Assembly: GCA_023406895.1 (NCBI GenBank)
Contig: JAEXTV010000031.1
Coordinates: 186,001 to 250,000 of the forward strand
Reading direction: 5' to 3'
Length of the DNA stretch: 64,000 nucleotides
From: Bacillota bacterium
GTDB taxonomy: Bacteria > Bacillota > Clostridia > Christensenellales > SZUA-584
In this document: piece by piece, positions 24,886 to 32,181 of the stretch
How positions within the stretch are numbered: position 1 is the first letter of the stretch
Layout: the number at the start of each line of letters is the position of its first letter
Notes under the pieces: model-generated
Seen by the model: the letters and a program-made list of their open reading frames with translations, nothing else
Told to the model about the DNA's origin: nothing
Databases searched by the model: none
Position numbers and translations under genes: made by a program

Positions 24886-25800
24886 ATGAAGTTTAGAGTG
24901 CTCCTTATACTTGCCACAATGATAATATTTTTATGGGGATGTGCCGGTGAACCGAAAGAAAATTTAGCATCAGTACCGGAACAATCCGGGGAAGCAAAAG
25001 CGCCCGCTCCGTCAGTCGTGAATGCTGATTATACGGCATATTTTCAAGGCGTTGAAGGAACGGCTGTATTTTTAAACAGTCGTGAAAACACCTATTATAT
25101 TTACAATCAAGATTTGGCCGAAAAGCCTTCATCTCCATGTTCCTCATTTAAAATTATCTCATGCCTCATGGGGCTTGAGAGCGGTGCCATAGACCCGGCG
25201 AATTCAACCCTTGAATGGAATGGTACGAATTTTCCCGTTGATGAATGGAATAAGGATATAGATTATCAGCAGGCGTTTGAATCTTCTTGTATTTGGTATT
25301 TTAGAAGAGTGATTGATACCATTGGCGGAGCATATGTTCAGGATACGATGAATCGATTGAATTATGGCAACCGTGACATAACCGAATGGCAGGGAAGCTT
25401 AAATAATCTCATATTTCCTGATATGAAGGATTACAAAGAATTGAATGGATTTTGGCAGGAATCGTCATTGCAGATATCGCCAACCCAGCAGGTCGATGTA
25501 TTAAAACGTATTTTTGAAGATAGAGGCGTATTCAGCGATCAAAGTCTTGCACTTATCAAGGATGTCATGCTGGTTGAAAATACAGAGGATACCCTTAGGA
25601 TTTACGGCAAAACGGGGAGCGGTAAAAAAGATGCAAACTGGAGTGACGCGTGGTTTGTCGGACTGTTTGAAAAAGACGGGGAAACAACTTATTTTGCTGT
25701 CAGGCTCAACCAGCCCGACACTTATGGTGCAAAAGCAAAGGAGATTGCGTTAAATATTATTGACCGCGAATTCGGCGGCGAAACCGCCAGCGCAAATTGA
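24886..25800 (+). CDS. Class D beta-lactamase-like lipoprotein
   Basis: About 304 residues with a signal peptide and lipobox LWGC (Cys19), so a membrane-anchored extracytoplasmic enzyme. Class D motifs in order: catalytic Ser86 and carboxylated-type Lys89 in SSFK, S134-C-I (the usual motif is S-x-V), Y160-G-N, and K242-T-G. All key serines and lysines are present, so it may be active against penicillins. A sensor role, as in BlaR-type domains, is less likely because there is no membrane peptidase part. Similar class D lipoproteins occur in Clostridioides difficile. No blaI or blaR is adjacent. The ATG follows AAAGGATTTCG. A terminator follows at 25972. Confidence 0.88.
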   Translation: MKFRVLLILATMIIFLWGCAGEPKENLASVPEQSGEAKAPAPSVVNADYTAYFQGVEGTAVFLNSRENTYYIYNQDLAEKPSSPCSSFKIISCLMGLESGAIDPANSTLEWNGTNFPVDEWNKDIDYQQAFESSCIWYFRRVIDTIGGAYVQDTMNRLNYGNRDITEWQGSLNNLIFPDMKDYKELNGFWQESSLQISPTQQVDVLKRIFEDRGVFSDQSLALIKDVMLVENTEDTLRIYGKTGSGKKDANWSDAWFVGLFEKDGETTYFAVRLNQPDTYGAKAKEIALNIIDREFGGETASAN

Positions 25801-25971
25801 TTCATCGGTATCCAAAAACGTCAGGAGAGAGGCCGCCATTTTATTCTGCCCGGTACCCTGTTTTCTCAGCTTAAGCTGATTGCGCCGACAGGCACTTATG
25901 CTCTAGAAACCGCAAGTGACCCACTGGCCGTTCCTTTGGAGTCATCACTTTTCAGGCCATATCGACGGCCT

Positions 25972-26002
25972 GAGCCTGTTTTGAAAAAGGCAGGCTCTTT
26001 TT
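25972..26002 (+). terminator. Rho-independent terminator
   Basis: GAGCCTG and CAGGCTC form a 7-bp stem with a 12-base loop, then TTTTT. A second hairpin CAGGCC/GGCCTG lies directly upstream. Confidence 0.8.
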
Positions 26003-26020
26003 AGGGGCTGAGACAGCTAA

Positions 26021-26155
26021 CTAGTGATTCGTAAAGGAATTCGGGTTCAAGTTTCTGTCCTTTTTGCCCGAGGTATCTCCGTTCTTCTTTTTAACCTGCC
26101 GTGATTTGTGCTTGGCGTTATCAGGTGTCGCGGGTTTTTCTTCTTCTTTTTTCAT
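26021..26155 (-). CDS. Small basic hydrophilic protein (44 residues)
   Basis: A short gene supported by AAAAGGAGACTGTT directly before its ATG. The product is lysine-rich and disordered in appearance: it starts MKKEEEKPATPDNAKHKSRQ and ends DRNLNPNSFTNH. Short proteins of this style are common in spore-formers and some are spore components, but the family is not recognised. It lies near two other small minus-strand genes (26284, 26598), each with its own ribosome site. Confidence 0.6.
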   Translation of the reverse strand: MKKEEEKPATPDNAKHKSRQVKKKNGDTSGKKDRNLNPNSFTNH

Positions 26156-26247
26156 AACAGTCTCCTTTTAATAAACCGACCTTGTATTGCTATTTATCTT
26201 AAGCCAAATAAAGCTGTTTATACATTGATGTGCTTTTTTGAACGAGT

Positions 26248-26272
26248 AAAAAAGCCCCGCTTGATTCGGGGC
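26248..26272 (-). terminator. Rho-independent terminator
   Basis: On the minus strand GCCCCG and CGGGGC with a 7-base loop are followed by six T, 11 bases after the YkuS-family gene. Confidence 0.85.
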
Positions 26273-26283
26273 CGCTTCGGTGC

Positions 26284-26535
26284 TTAAATGTCGTCCAGCC
26301 TGTCGGCCACCTCGGGGGGTGTCAGCCCGTCGGCGTTGATCACAACGGCTTTCGTGTCGGTATCGCTCATGCCGAAAAGATTTGTGTTGACGCCCGAGAC
26401 CACAATGGCATCATAGTCACTCAGGTCGCTTAAGGAACGTCCGCTTAAATTCATGCTCTCCACATCATACCCTTCATCTGTCAAATAATCTTTGACATTG
26501 CTGAGAGCCGGTTCAATGGCGATTTTGCGTTTCAT
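26284..26535 (-). CDS. YkuS family (UPF0180) small protein
   Basis: 83 residues. The pattern KIAIEPALSNVKDYLTDEGY, then a beta strand DYDAIVVSGVNTNLFG and VINADGLTPPEVADRL, is that of the YkuS/UPF0180 family, found in spore-formers with no established role. The ATG is the second of two; it lies 7 bases after GGAGG while the first is too close. A terminator follows. Confidence 0.85.
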   Translation of the reverse strand: MKRKIAIEPALSNVKDYLTDEGYDVESMNLSGRSLSDLSDYDAIVVSGVNTNLFGMSDTDTKAVVINADGLTPPEVADRLDDI

Positions 26536-26597
26536 ACTCATTCCTCCTTTTTTTAATATTATCTGTGAGGAATGCGAATCTATTCAGCATTTAACTA

Positions 26598-26777
26598 TCA
26601 GTGCTCAGCTTTTTCTGCCAGCCTGCCGGCATGCTCTTTCAGACTGTCGAACGTTCGGATCTGATCAGCCTGCTTGCTTAACTCCGATTTGGTTTTATCG
26701 GGCAGCGTTTTAAAGTAAGTCATGGCTTCCCGGCTCTGTGCAATTAAGCTGATAAGGTCGGTATACTCATTGCTCAA
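26598..26777 (-). CDS. Small hydrophilic helical protein (59 residues)
   Basis: Starts at TTG nine bases after a perfect AGGAGG. The sequence is highly charged and helical (SLIAQSREAMTYFKTLPDKT, RTFDSLKEHAGRLAEKAEH). No family recognised. The strong ribosome site and the small intergenic distance to the YkuS-family gene support a real gene, possibly a sporulation protein (inference from the neighbours only). Confidence 0.6.
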   Translation of the reverse strand: MSNEYTDLISLIAQSREAMTYFKTLPDKTKSELSKQADQIRTFDSLKEHAGRLAEKAEH

Positions 26778-26904
26778 AAACAATCACCTCCTTTCAATGC
26801 TCCCCAAACCAAGACGGTTCTATCCTTCATGATATGAAATGCGCTTGGCTTTATTCTCGGAGCATGTTCTTGTATGAACAATTCGTTACGGCTAAAGATT
26901 GATA

Positions 26905-26933
26905 TTGACAACGTAAGAAAATTGGCATACTCT
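26905..26933 (+). promoter_or_regulatory. Sigma-A type promoter
   Basis: TTGACA, 17 bases, TACTCT, about 60 bases before the membrane protein gene at 26993. Confidence 0.5.
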
Positions 26934-26992
26934 CGTTATTATAAAGCAATATAACGATTTATGCACATCAGTAATAAAAAGAGGTGATTCTG

Positions 26993-27496
26993 ATGGAAAT
27001 GACATTTAAAAAGGATATGCTTTTTCACGAAGTCGAGGCCATGCAGAAGACTCAGATGCCCAAGGTCAGGCTGTTCATTATTGCATTCTTTGCTGTGGCG
27101 GCTGTTGCGGCCGTTGTTGTGGGCATATGCTTAAGCCAGCCCGCAGCGGCTGAGCAAAATGCCGTCGCTTGTGTGCGCGAGCTCAGGGCATCCCTTGATA
27201 ACCCAGAATCCCTGACCGTTCATGAAATTCAGTACAATCCCAGTACCGAGACGCCGTCGTCAGCTCAGGACAGCCCCGAATCCGGCGATATCATGATCAG
27301 CTACACAGCTTTGGATGAATCGGGCGCGGAGATAACCGGCTATGCCGTATTCGGAAATGGCGGGTATTATGGCGATTACCGCCCCGATAACCCAGACAGC
27401 GCTGAAACGGTGGCACGTTACTCCATTTTGACGACATGGGGGAGCGATGGCAACGTCAATCTCGATGTGCAAAAGATACTCGGCATTCTCAAATAA
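26993..27496 (+). CDS. Hypothetical single-pass membrane protein
   Basis: 167 residues. A cytoplasmic N-terminus of ~27 residues, one transmembrane helix (VRLFIIAFFAVAAVAAVVVG), then an extracytoplasmic domain of ~110 residues rich in Ser, Pro and acidic residues with a beta-like end (EITGYAVFGNGGYYGDYRP). No family recognised. AGAGG lies 8 bases before the ATG. It stands alone behind its own promoter. Confidence 0.75.
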   Translation: MEMTFKKDMLFHEVEAMQKTQMPKVRLFIIAFFAVAAVAAVVVGICLSQPAAAEQNAVACVRELRASLDNPESLTVHEIQYNPSTETPSSAQDSPESGDIMISYTALDESGAEITGYAVFGNGGYYGDYRPDNPDSAETVARYSILTTWGSDGNVNLDVQKILGILK

Positions 27497-27981
27497 ATCT
27501 ATACCGGTCCCCATGTGAATATGGCTGCTTCTAACGGACTGCTCAGGGGTTTATATAACCTCTCACTGTGGCCGCCTTTGACGACGGCCCTTATGATGTA
27601 ACGCAGATTAATTCGAAGCGATGTCTTGACGGCTGCTTCTGTGCTCTGTGGTGTCGTTGTAATCTCAGCATACCGCTGCTTTTCCTCAGTTCACTGTGGC
27701 CGATAGATGACAGGGGGAGAGAAATAGCTTGAAATAGGGTCACCCCCACCGGCACATTGCATCGCTTTCACGATTCCCTTTCAATATATGTTAGACGAAC
27801 ACACAGCTTATCGACAGCTTCGACCGATTCTGACAGATTGGTTTTTTTTATGGCTTTGGACAAATGAGCCGACTTATTGCATGAGGCAGGCGTGATAACT
27901 ATTTTTTTTGTTAACACGAAAGGAATTTGATGTATTGAGGCGAAATTATGTCAACATGGAATTTCGTCATCCGAGGTTCAT
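27497..27981. other. Gene-free stretch
   Basis: 485 bases. A minus-strand frame of about 62 codons without a start (about 27510-27700) is open but not recognisable and may be chance. AT-rich sequence with T-runs lies just before the hydrolase gene. No hairpin terminator for the upstream gene is obvious. Confidence 0.4.
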
Positions 27982-28950
27982 ATGAAGAAAAGAGCGGCTG
28001 GTCTGTCTGAAAAATGCTTTGCTGATATTAACGGCGTGAAGCAGGGGATGTTTATAATCAGTGAGGATATATCTAACCCTGTGCTGCTGTTTGTGCACGG
28101 CGGCCCGGGAATGCCCGAATACTTCCTCGAGGTAACGTACCCGACCGGGCTCCAGAGCCTTTTCACCGTCTGTTACTGGGAACAGCGCGGTGCGGGGCTG
28201 TCTTATTGCCCGGGTATGTCCCCGGAAAGAATGACTGTTGATCAGCTGATTGACGATACTATTGGTGTCAGCAGGTATCTTTGTGAGCATTTTGGCCAGC
28301 AAAAAATCTATCTGATGGCACATTCGTGGGGCACGTATATCGGCATTCAGGCGGCAGAAAAAGCACCTGAGCTTTTTCATGCCTATATTGGTATCGGACA
28401 GATTGCTCAGATGTTCGAGTCGGAAAGAATCGCGTATGCGTATATGCTTGGCGAATTCAAAAAGCGCGGCAATATGAAAATGGTGCGAAGGCTGCTTAAA
28501 TACCCTGTTTTGGATTCCGATGACGCAGTGCTGGCTTTCTTTCATACCGTTTTGCGCGATCAGGCCATGCATAAAATCGGCATCGGGACAATGCGGCACA
28601 TGACGTCGGTGATGACCGGCGTTTTCATACCCGTTCTGCGGTGCCGGGCCTATACGCTTCGCGAGCGCATCACCATATGGAAAGCCAGAGCGTTTTTAAG
28701 AAGCCGCACAGAGTTAATACACCGGTTTTTTACCGCCGAGCTGATGAGCAGAACGATCCGGCTTGATATCCCATGCTATTTTATGAGCGGACAATACGAT
28801 TACACGGTCAATTTCGGCCTTTCAAAAAAGCTGCTGGATCAAATTGAAGCACCCAAAAAGGCCTTTTATATGTTTGAACGATCGGCGCACAGCCCGATGT
28901 TTGAAGAGCCTGAGAGAATGAAAAGAATTTTGTCTGAACATGTGCTGTAA
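27982..28950 (+). CDS. Alpha/beta hydrolase, proline iminopeptidase-like
   Basis: 322 residues. The oxyanion region HGGPGMPEYF (residue ~35) and the following YWEQRGAGLS are the signature of the proline iminopeptidase group. The nucleophile elbow is AHSWGTYIG (Ser near 115), the acid is probably in SGQYDYTVN, and the catalytic His is in RSAHSPMFEEPE near the C-terminus. There is no signal peptide, so cytoplasmic. The actual substrate may be a peptide or a small ester or amide. GAGG lies 5 bases before the ATG. Confidence 0.88.
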   Translation: MKKRAAGLSEKCFADINGVKQGMFIISEDISNPVLLFVHGGPGMPEYFLEVTYPTGLQSLFTVCYWEQRGAGLSYCPGMSPERMTVDQLIDDTIGVSRYLCEHFGQQKIYLMAHSWGTYIGIQAAEKAPELFHAYIGIGQIAQMFESERIAYAYMLGEFKKRGNMKMVRRLLKYPVLDSDDAVLAFFHTVLRDQAMHKIGIGTMRHMTSVMTGVFIPVLRCRAYTLRERITIWKARAFLRSRTELIHRFFTAELMSRTIRLDIPCYFMSGQYDYTVNFGLSKKLLDQIEAPKKAFYMFERSAHSPMFEEPERMKRILSEHVL

Positions 28951-29028
28951 AATGTTGCCGAACCGCATCATGTGCTGTAAAATAATACAAATGCATAAGA
29001 TAATCTGCTTGTTGGGAAGGTACAAAGT

Positions 29029-30285
29029 TTGAAAATCAAAAACAGCCATATAAAAATCGCCGTCATTGTGGTCATCGCGGGGGCGGTGCTGTACGCAATC
29101 ATGCGCATCATCGACAATATCGGCCTTGTCTTCTCCAGCGTGGGGGATGCGGTCCGTTTCGTGCTGGGGCTGCTCGCGCCCGTGCTGATCGGCTTTGTTA
29201 TCGCGTTTCTTTTGAGCCGCCCTTCCGACTTTTTTGAACGGCTGTTTTGCAGGATCAAACCCATTAAAAAGGGCCTTGCGCACGTGCTCGGCGTGGCGGT
29301 GTCGTTCCTCCTGCTGATCGGCATCATCGTGGCCTTTTTCTATCTGATGATGCCGGGTATCATCGACAGCGTCAGCAGTATTTCCCGAGACATCCCGGGC
29401 TATGCCAAATCAGTGGATGCGGTGCTGCTTGACTGGAGCCGTAACCCGAGCCTCTCGCGTGTTTATGAATTTGTGGGCATTGACCCTGCCAAAGCCAATT
29501 CAATCAGCGCCATATTGGCTGAATTTTGGGACGATATCACGGTGCTTCTGCAAAACCTCACAGGCAGCGTGCTCAGTTTTCTCGTTGATACGGGTTTGTT
29601 TCTCTATAATTTTGTGCTGGGACTGTTCTTTTCTGTTTACATGCTGTTGTTTAAGCACGAGCTCAAAAACCAGCTGCGCGTGTTGTCCCAAAACGTTTTT
29701 CGCAAATCGCATTATAAGCTCATGTTTGTGGTGGATATCACGGATGACATGTTTTACAGATTTCTTGTGGGAAAAGGCATCTGCTCAATCGCCGTCGGCA
29801 TTCTCACGTTTGCGGTCTGCTCGATACTTGGGTTTAAATATACCCCGCTTATCAGTCTCATCATCGCCGTCACCAACATGATCCCCACGTTCGGGCCGTT
29901 TATCGGCGCGATACCGGCGCTGCTGCTCTCGTTGATGACCGCACCGGTCTATGCGTTTTATATGCTCATCATCATTGTTGGTGTGCAGGTAGTCGACGGC
30001 AATATCGTCGGCCCGAGGGTGCTTGGCAGCTCGATGGGCCTTAACGGCTTTTGGATTATGTTTTCCATCATCGTATTCGGAGCCCTGTTTGGTGTGCTGG
30101 GTATGCTGATTGCCGCGCCGGTATTCGGCGTGCTGCGCATACTCTTAAAGAACTGGATTTACAGGCGAAACCACGATGTGCTGGAGGGTGAAGCCGAGTT
30201 TGAAGCCAGCATGCAGCGCTTTAAAGAATGGACAACCAAAAAGAAAAAAAGCAAACCGCAGCGCGTGCAGGATGAGATGAAATAA
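29029..30285 (+). CDS. AI-2E family transporter (PerM/YtvI-like)
   Basis: 418 residues with about eight membrane helices: two near the N-terminus (IKIAVIVVIAGAVLYAIM and FVLGLLAPVLIGFVIAFLLS), a soluble insert near 130-170, then a C-terminal helix group. Motifs are IAVTNMIPTFGPFIGAIPA and GNIVGPRVLGSSMGLNGFWI, the conserved block of the family. Members have been linked to sodium/proton antiport or autoinducer export; for the YtvI branch in Firmicutes the substrate is unknown. The start is TTG. A basic C-terminal tail (KKKKSKPQR) is cytoplasmic. Confidence 0.9.
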   Translation: MKIKNSHIKIAVIVVIAGAVLYAIMRIIDNIGLVFSSVGDAVRFVLGLLAPVLIGFVIAFLLSRPSDFFERLFCRIKPIKKGLAHVLGVAVSFLLLIGIIVAFFYLMMPGIIDSVSSISRDIPGYAKSVDAVLLDWSRNPSLSRVYEFVGIDPAKANSISAILAEFWDDITVLLQNLTGSVLSFLVDTGLFLYNFVLGLFFSVYMLLFKHELKNQLRVLSQNVFRKSHYKLMFVVDITDDMFYRFLVGKGICSIAVGILTFAVCSILGFKYTPLISLIIAVTNMIPTFGPFIGAIPALLLSLMTAPVYAFYMLIIIVGVQVVDGNIVGPRVLGSSMGLNGFWIMFSIIVFGALFGVLGMLIAAPVFGVLRILLKNWIYRRNHDVLEGEAEFEASMQRFKEWTTKKKKSKPQRVQDEMK

Positions 30286-30379
30286 GTGTTGGGGATATCA
30301 CACAGAGAACACGACGGCTGCTGTGATCACGACAGAAGTTTTTTGAATGATATCATGAAAGGCATGCATCAATAACCGG

Positions 30380-30408
30380 TTGCACGCCCGACGAATATGG
30401 AGTATAAT
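30380..30408 (+). promoter_or_regulatory. Sigma-A type promoter of mntP
   Basis: TTGCAC, 17 bases, TATAAT, about 20 bases before the riboswitch. Confidence 0.75.
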
Positions 30409-30425
30409 TTTTGCATACGTTTCCG

Positions 30426-30515
30426 TGGGGGAGTCGTTTGCGCGGCAGGGCCGCGTGGCAAATCAACATACCGATTACAGCTGTGATCTGGTTTGCCTTA
30501 AAGAACAAGACTCAT
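30426..30515 (+). ncRNA. yybP-ykoY manganese riboswitch
   Basis: Contains the family core in order: GGGGGAGTC at 30426-30435, a GC-rich stem (GCGCGGC/GCCGCGT), the conserved ATCAACATAC at 30462-30471, and AACAAGACTC at 30504-30513. GAGTC and GACTC close helix P1. Members bind Mn2+ at the contact of the two loops and control Mn exporters. The downstream gene is mntP, the expected partner. Confidence 0.85.
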
Positions 30516-30546
30516 GGGCTTGATTGACCAGCCTGTGAGTTTATTC
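30510..30546 (+). terminator. Riboswitch expression platform (terminator hairpin)
   Basis: ACTCATGGGCT (30510-30520) pairs along its whole length with AGCCTGTGAGT (30530-30540), two wobbles, followed by TTATTCATTT. Its 5' arm reuses the 3' strand of riboswitch P1, so P1 and the terminator exclude each other. That predicts an ON switch with manganese. Confidence 0.75.
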
Positions 30547-30563
30547 ATTTGAAGGGGAAAAAC

Positions 30564-31127
30564 ATGCATTTTCTGGAGCTGCTGATTATCGCTTTGGGTT
30601 TATCGATGGATGCGTTTGCCGTGGCAGTCTGCAAGGGGCTGGCGCAGCATCAGCACAGCGCGAAAAACTCGCTCATCACCGGCCTCTATTTCGGCGGCTT
30701 TCAAGCCCTTATGCCGCTTCTCGGGTACCTTTTGGGCAAGCAGTTTGCCAGCGCCATCACAACCGTTGATCACTGGATTGCGCTCGCGCTGCTTTCCATT
30801 ATTGGCATCAACATGATTCGCGAATCGCGCTCGTGTGATGTGAAGGCAAGCAACTCGTTCGGTTTTAAAAATATGGTGGTGCTCTCGCTGGCCACCAGCA
30901 TTGACGCGCTGGCCATTGGCATTACGTTTGCGTTCTTAAAGGTGGACATTGTGACTGCGGTGTTGACCATCGGCATCATCACGTTTGCGATATCTTTTGC
31001 GGGTGTGAAGCTCGGGAGCGTGTTCGGCGTTCGCTTTAAGTCCAAAGCGGAAATTGCGGGCGGTATCATTCTTATACTGATGGGCGTTAAAATATTGCTA
31101 GAACATCTGGAGATTATAGCATTCTAA
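30564..31127 (+). CDS. mntP: Manganese efflux pump MntP
   Basis: 187 residues, six predicted helices, standard family length. The two internal repeats begin with GLSMDAFAVAVCKGL (residue ~13) and SLATSIDALAIGITFAF (~108), each with the conserved Asp. GLYFGGFQALMPLLGY and KSKAEIAGGIILILMGVKIL are also family blocks. It exports Mn2+ to relieve toxicity. The start is the ATG after AAGGGGAAAAAC. It is controlled by the yybP-ykoY riboswitch directly upstream. Confidence 0.95.
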   Translation: MHFLELLIIALGLSMDAFAVAVCKGLAQHQHSAKNSLITGLYFGGFQALMPLLGYLLGKQFASAITTVDHWIALALLSIIGINMIRESRSCDVKASNSFGFKNMVVLSLATSIDALAIGITFAFLKVDIVTAVLTIGIITFAISFAGVKLGSVFGVRFKSKAEIAGGIILILMGVKILLEHLEIIAF

Positions 31128-31385
31128 CCTTTTTATCTTTTCATTGGTGCAAATTTGTGCTAATATAATCGATGTGTGTATTCATTTTTACCGGCATCAA
31201 GTATCCATTGAATTTCAGCATGTAACGGCTAAACGGGCCGCAGCTTTTCCATGGACGTGATGTTTAATCGCGTCCCAACGTATCGATCTGCAATCATTGC
31301 ATAGACGTCAGGATTCCAAACGCTCACAGCCGCAGCAACAGCTTGGCGGCTGACAAATCGGATAAAACGGTTTAGGGAGGCGAAC

Positions 31386-31865
31386 ATGGAGGTAAAGGTG
31401 GTCACAAAGCGATCGTTCACGGTGTTTGGCAAAGAGGGCCGCGGCGAGGCGAACCGCAGTGACAAGTGGATACCGCCGCTTTGGAAAGAAGCGCGCGAGA
31501 AGTTAAGTGAAATACTCAATCTGGCCAAGCTGGATACGAGCGGTCATCTCGCGGGGTTCTGGGGCGCGATGAGCGACACAAACCGTGAGTTTGCCCCATG
31601 GGGCGAGCAGGGGCTGTATCTCGCTGGCTGCGAGGTTACAGAAGGGCTGCCGGTGCCGAATGGGTGGACGAAGTGGGTGATTCCGTCGTACCGCTACGCG
31701 GTGACCAAGTGCACCAAGGAATCGTACGCGGAGGCTTTCGGGTATATGAGAAAGGTGTATATGCCCAAAAACAATTACAAGCTGGCGGGTGCCGTGCACG
31801 AGTTTTACAGCCCGAAGGACAAGGACGGCACACTTTATCTGTTTTTTCCGATTGAGAAGCTATAA
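31386..31865 (+). CDS. GyrI-like/AraC-type effector-binding domain protein
   Basis: 159 residues forming a single stand-alone effector-binding domain. It starts with a strand VKVVTKRSFTVFGKEGRGE, has LAGFWGAM and GLYLAGCEVTEGLPVPNGW, the typical central strands, and ends YSPKDKDGTLYLFFPIEKL. Such proteins bind small molecules, and some act as toxin-sequestering or multidrug-binding modules. No DNA-binding domain is present. TAGGGAGGCGAAC precedes the ATG. Confidence 0.85.
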   Translation: MEVKVVTKRSFTVFGKEGRGEANRSDKWIPPLWKEAREKLSEILNLAKLDTSGHLAGFWGAMSDTNREFAPWGEQGLYLAGCEVTEGLPVPNGWTKWVIPSYRYAVTKCTKESYAEAFGYMRKVYMPKNNYKLAGAVHEFYSPKDKDGTLYLFFPIEKL

Positions 31866-31880
31866 CGAATTGGCAGCAAG

Positions 31881-31906
31881 GCCCCGAGGACACTCGGGGC
31901 TTTTTT
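31881..31906 (+). terminator. Rho-independent terminator
   Basis: GCCCCGAG and CTCGGGGC form an 8-bp stem with a GACA tetraloop, followed by six T, after the GyrI-like gene. Confidence 0.9.
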
Positions 31907-31934
31907 GATGGAATTGAGTTAGGTTCATACGCCA

Positions 31935-32135
31935 AATAGAAGGCTCCTTTGGAAAGGAGCTGTCAGCTATGCTGACTGAGGATTGATATATAGTCTCGAG
32001 CAGGCAGCATATCAACAATCCTCCGTCACGCTGCGCGTGCCACCTCCTTTCAAAAGGAGGCTGGCTCACACATCAAGTAAAGGTTCCTTTGAAAAGGCGC
32101 TGTCAGCTATGCTGACTGAGGATTGTATAAACGAA
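31935..32135. repeat. Dispersed palindromic repeats (CTCCTTTGAAAAGGAG family)
   Basis: Two direct copies of AAGGCTCCTTTGGAAAGGAGC / AAGGTTCCTTTGAAAAGGCGC, each followed by TGTCAGCTATGCTGACTGAGGATTG. Between them lies the complementary form CAATCCTCCGTCACGCTGCGCGTG-CCACCTCCTTTC. Relatives occur at 44.5, 45.7-46.2 and 50.7 kb. No open frame. Confidence 0.75.
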
Positions 32136-32181
32136 AAGCGCCGCATAACGCGGCGCTTCCCGTATTTTCCCGTCTCTCTCC

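Noticed and set aside
27510..27700. Minus-strand frame of about 62 codons without a start
   Set aside because: No start codon or ribosome site and no family; chance is likely in sequence of this composition.
31229..31528. Minus-strand 99-codon open frame upstream of and into the GyrI-like gene
   Set aside because: Largely antisense to a well supported gene, without a ribosome site. Its C-terminal third in the gap might be a remnant but has no recognisable family.
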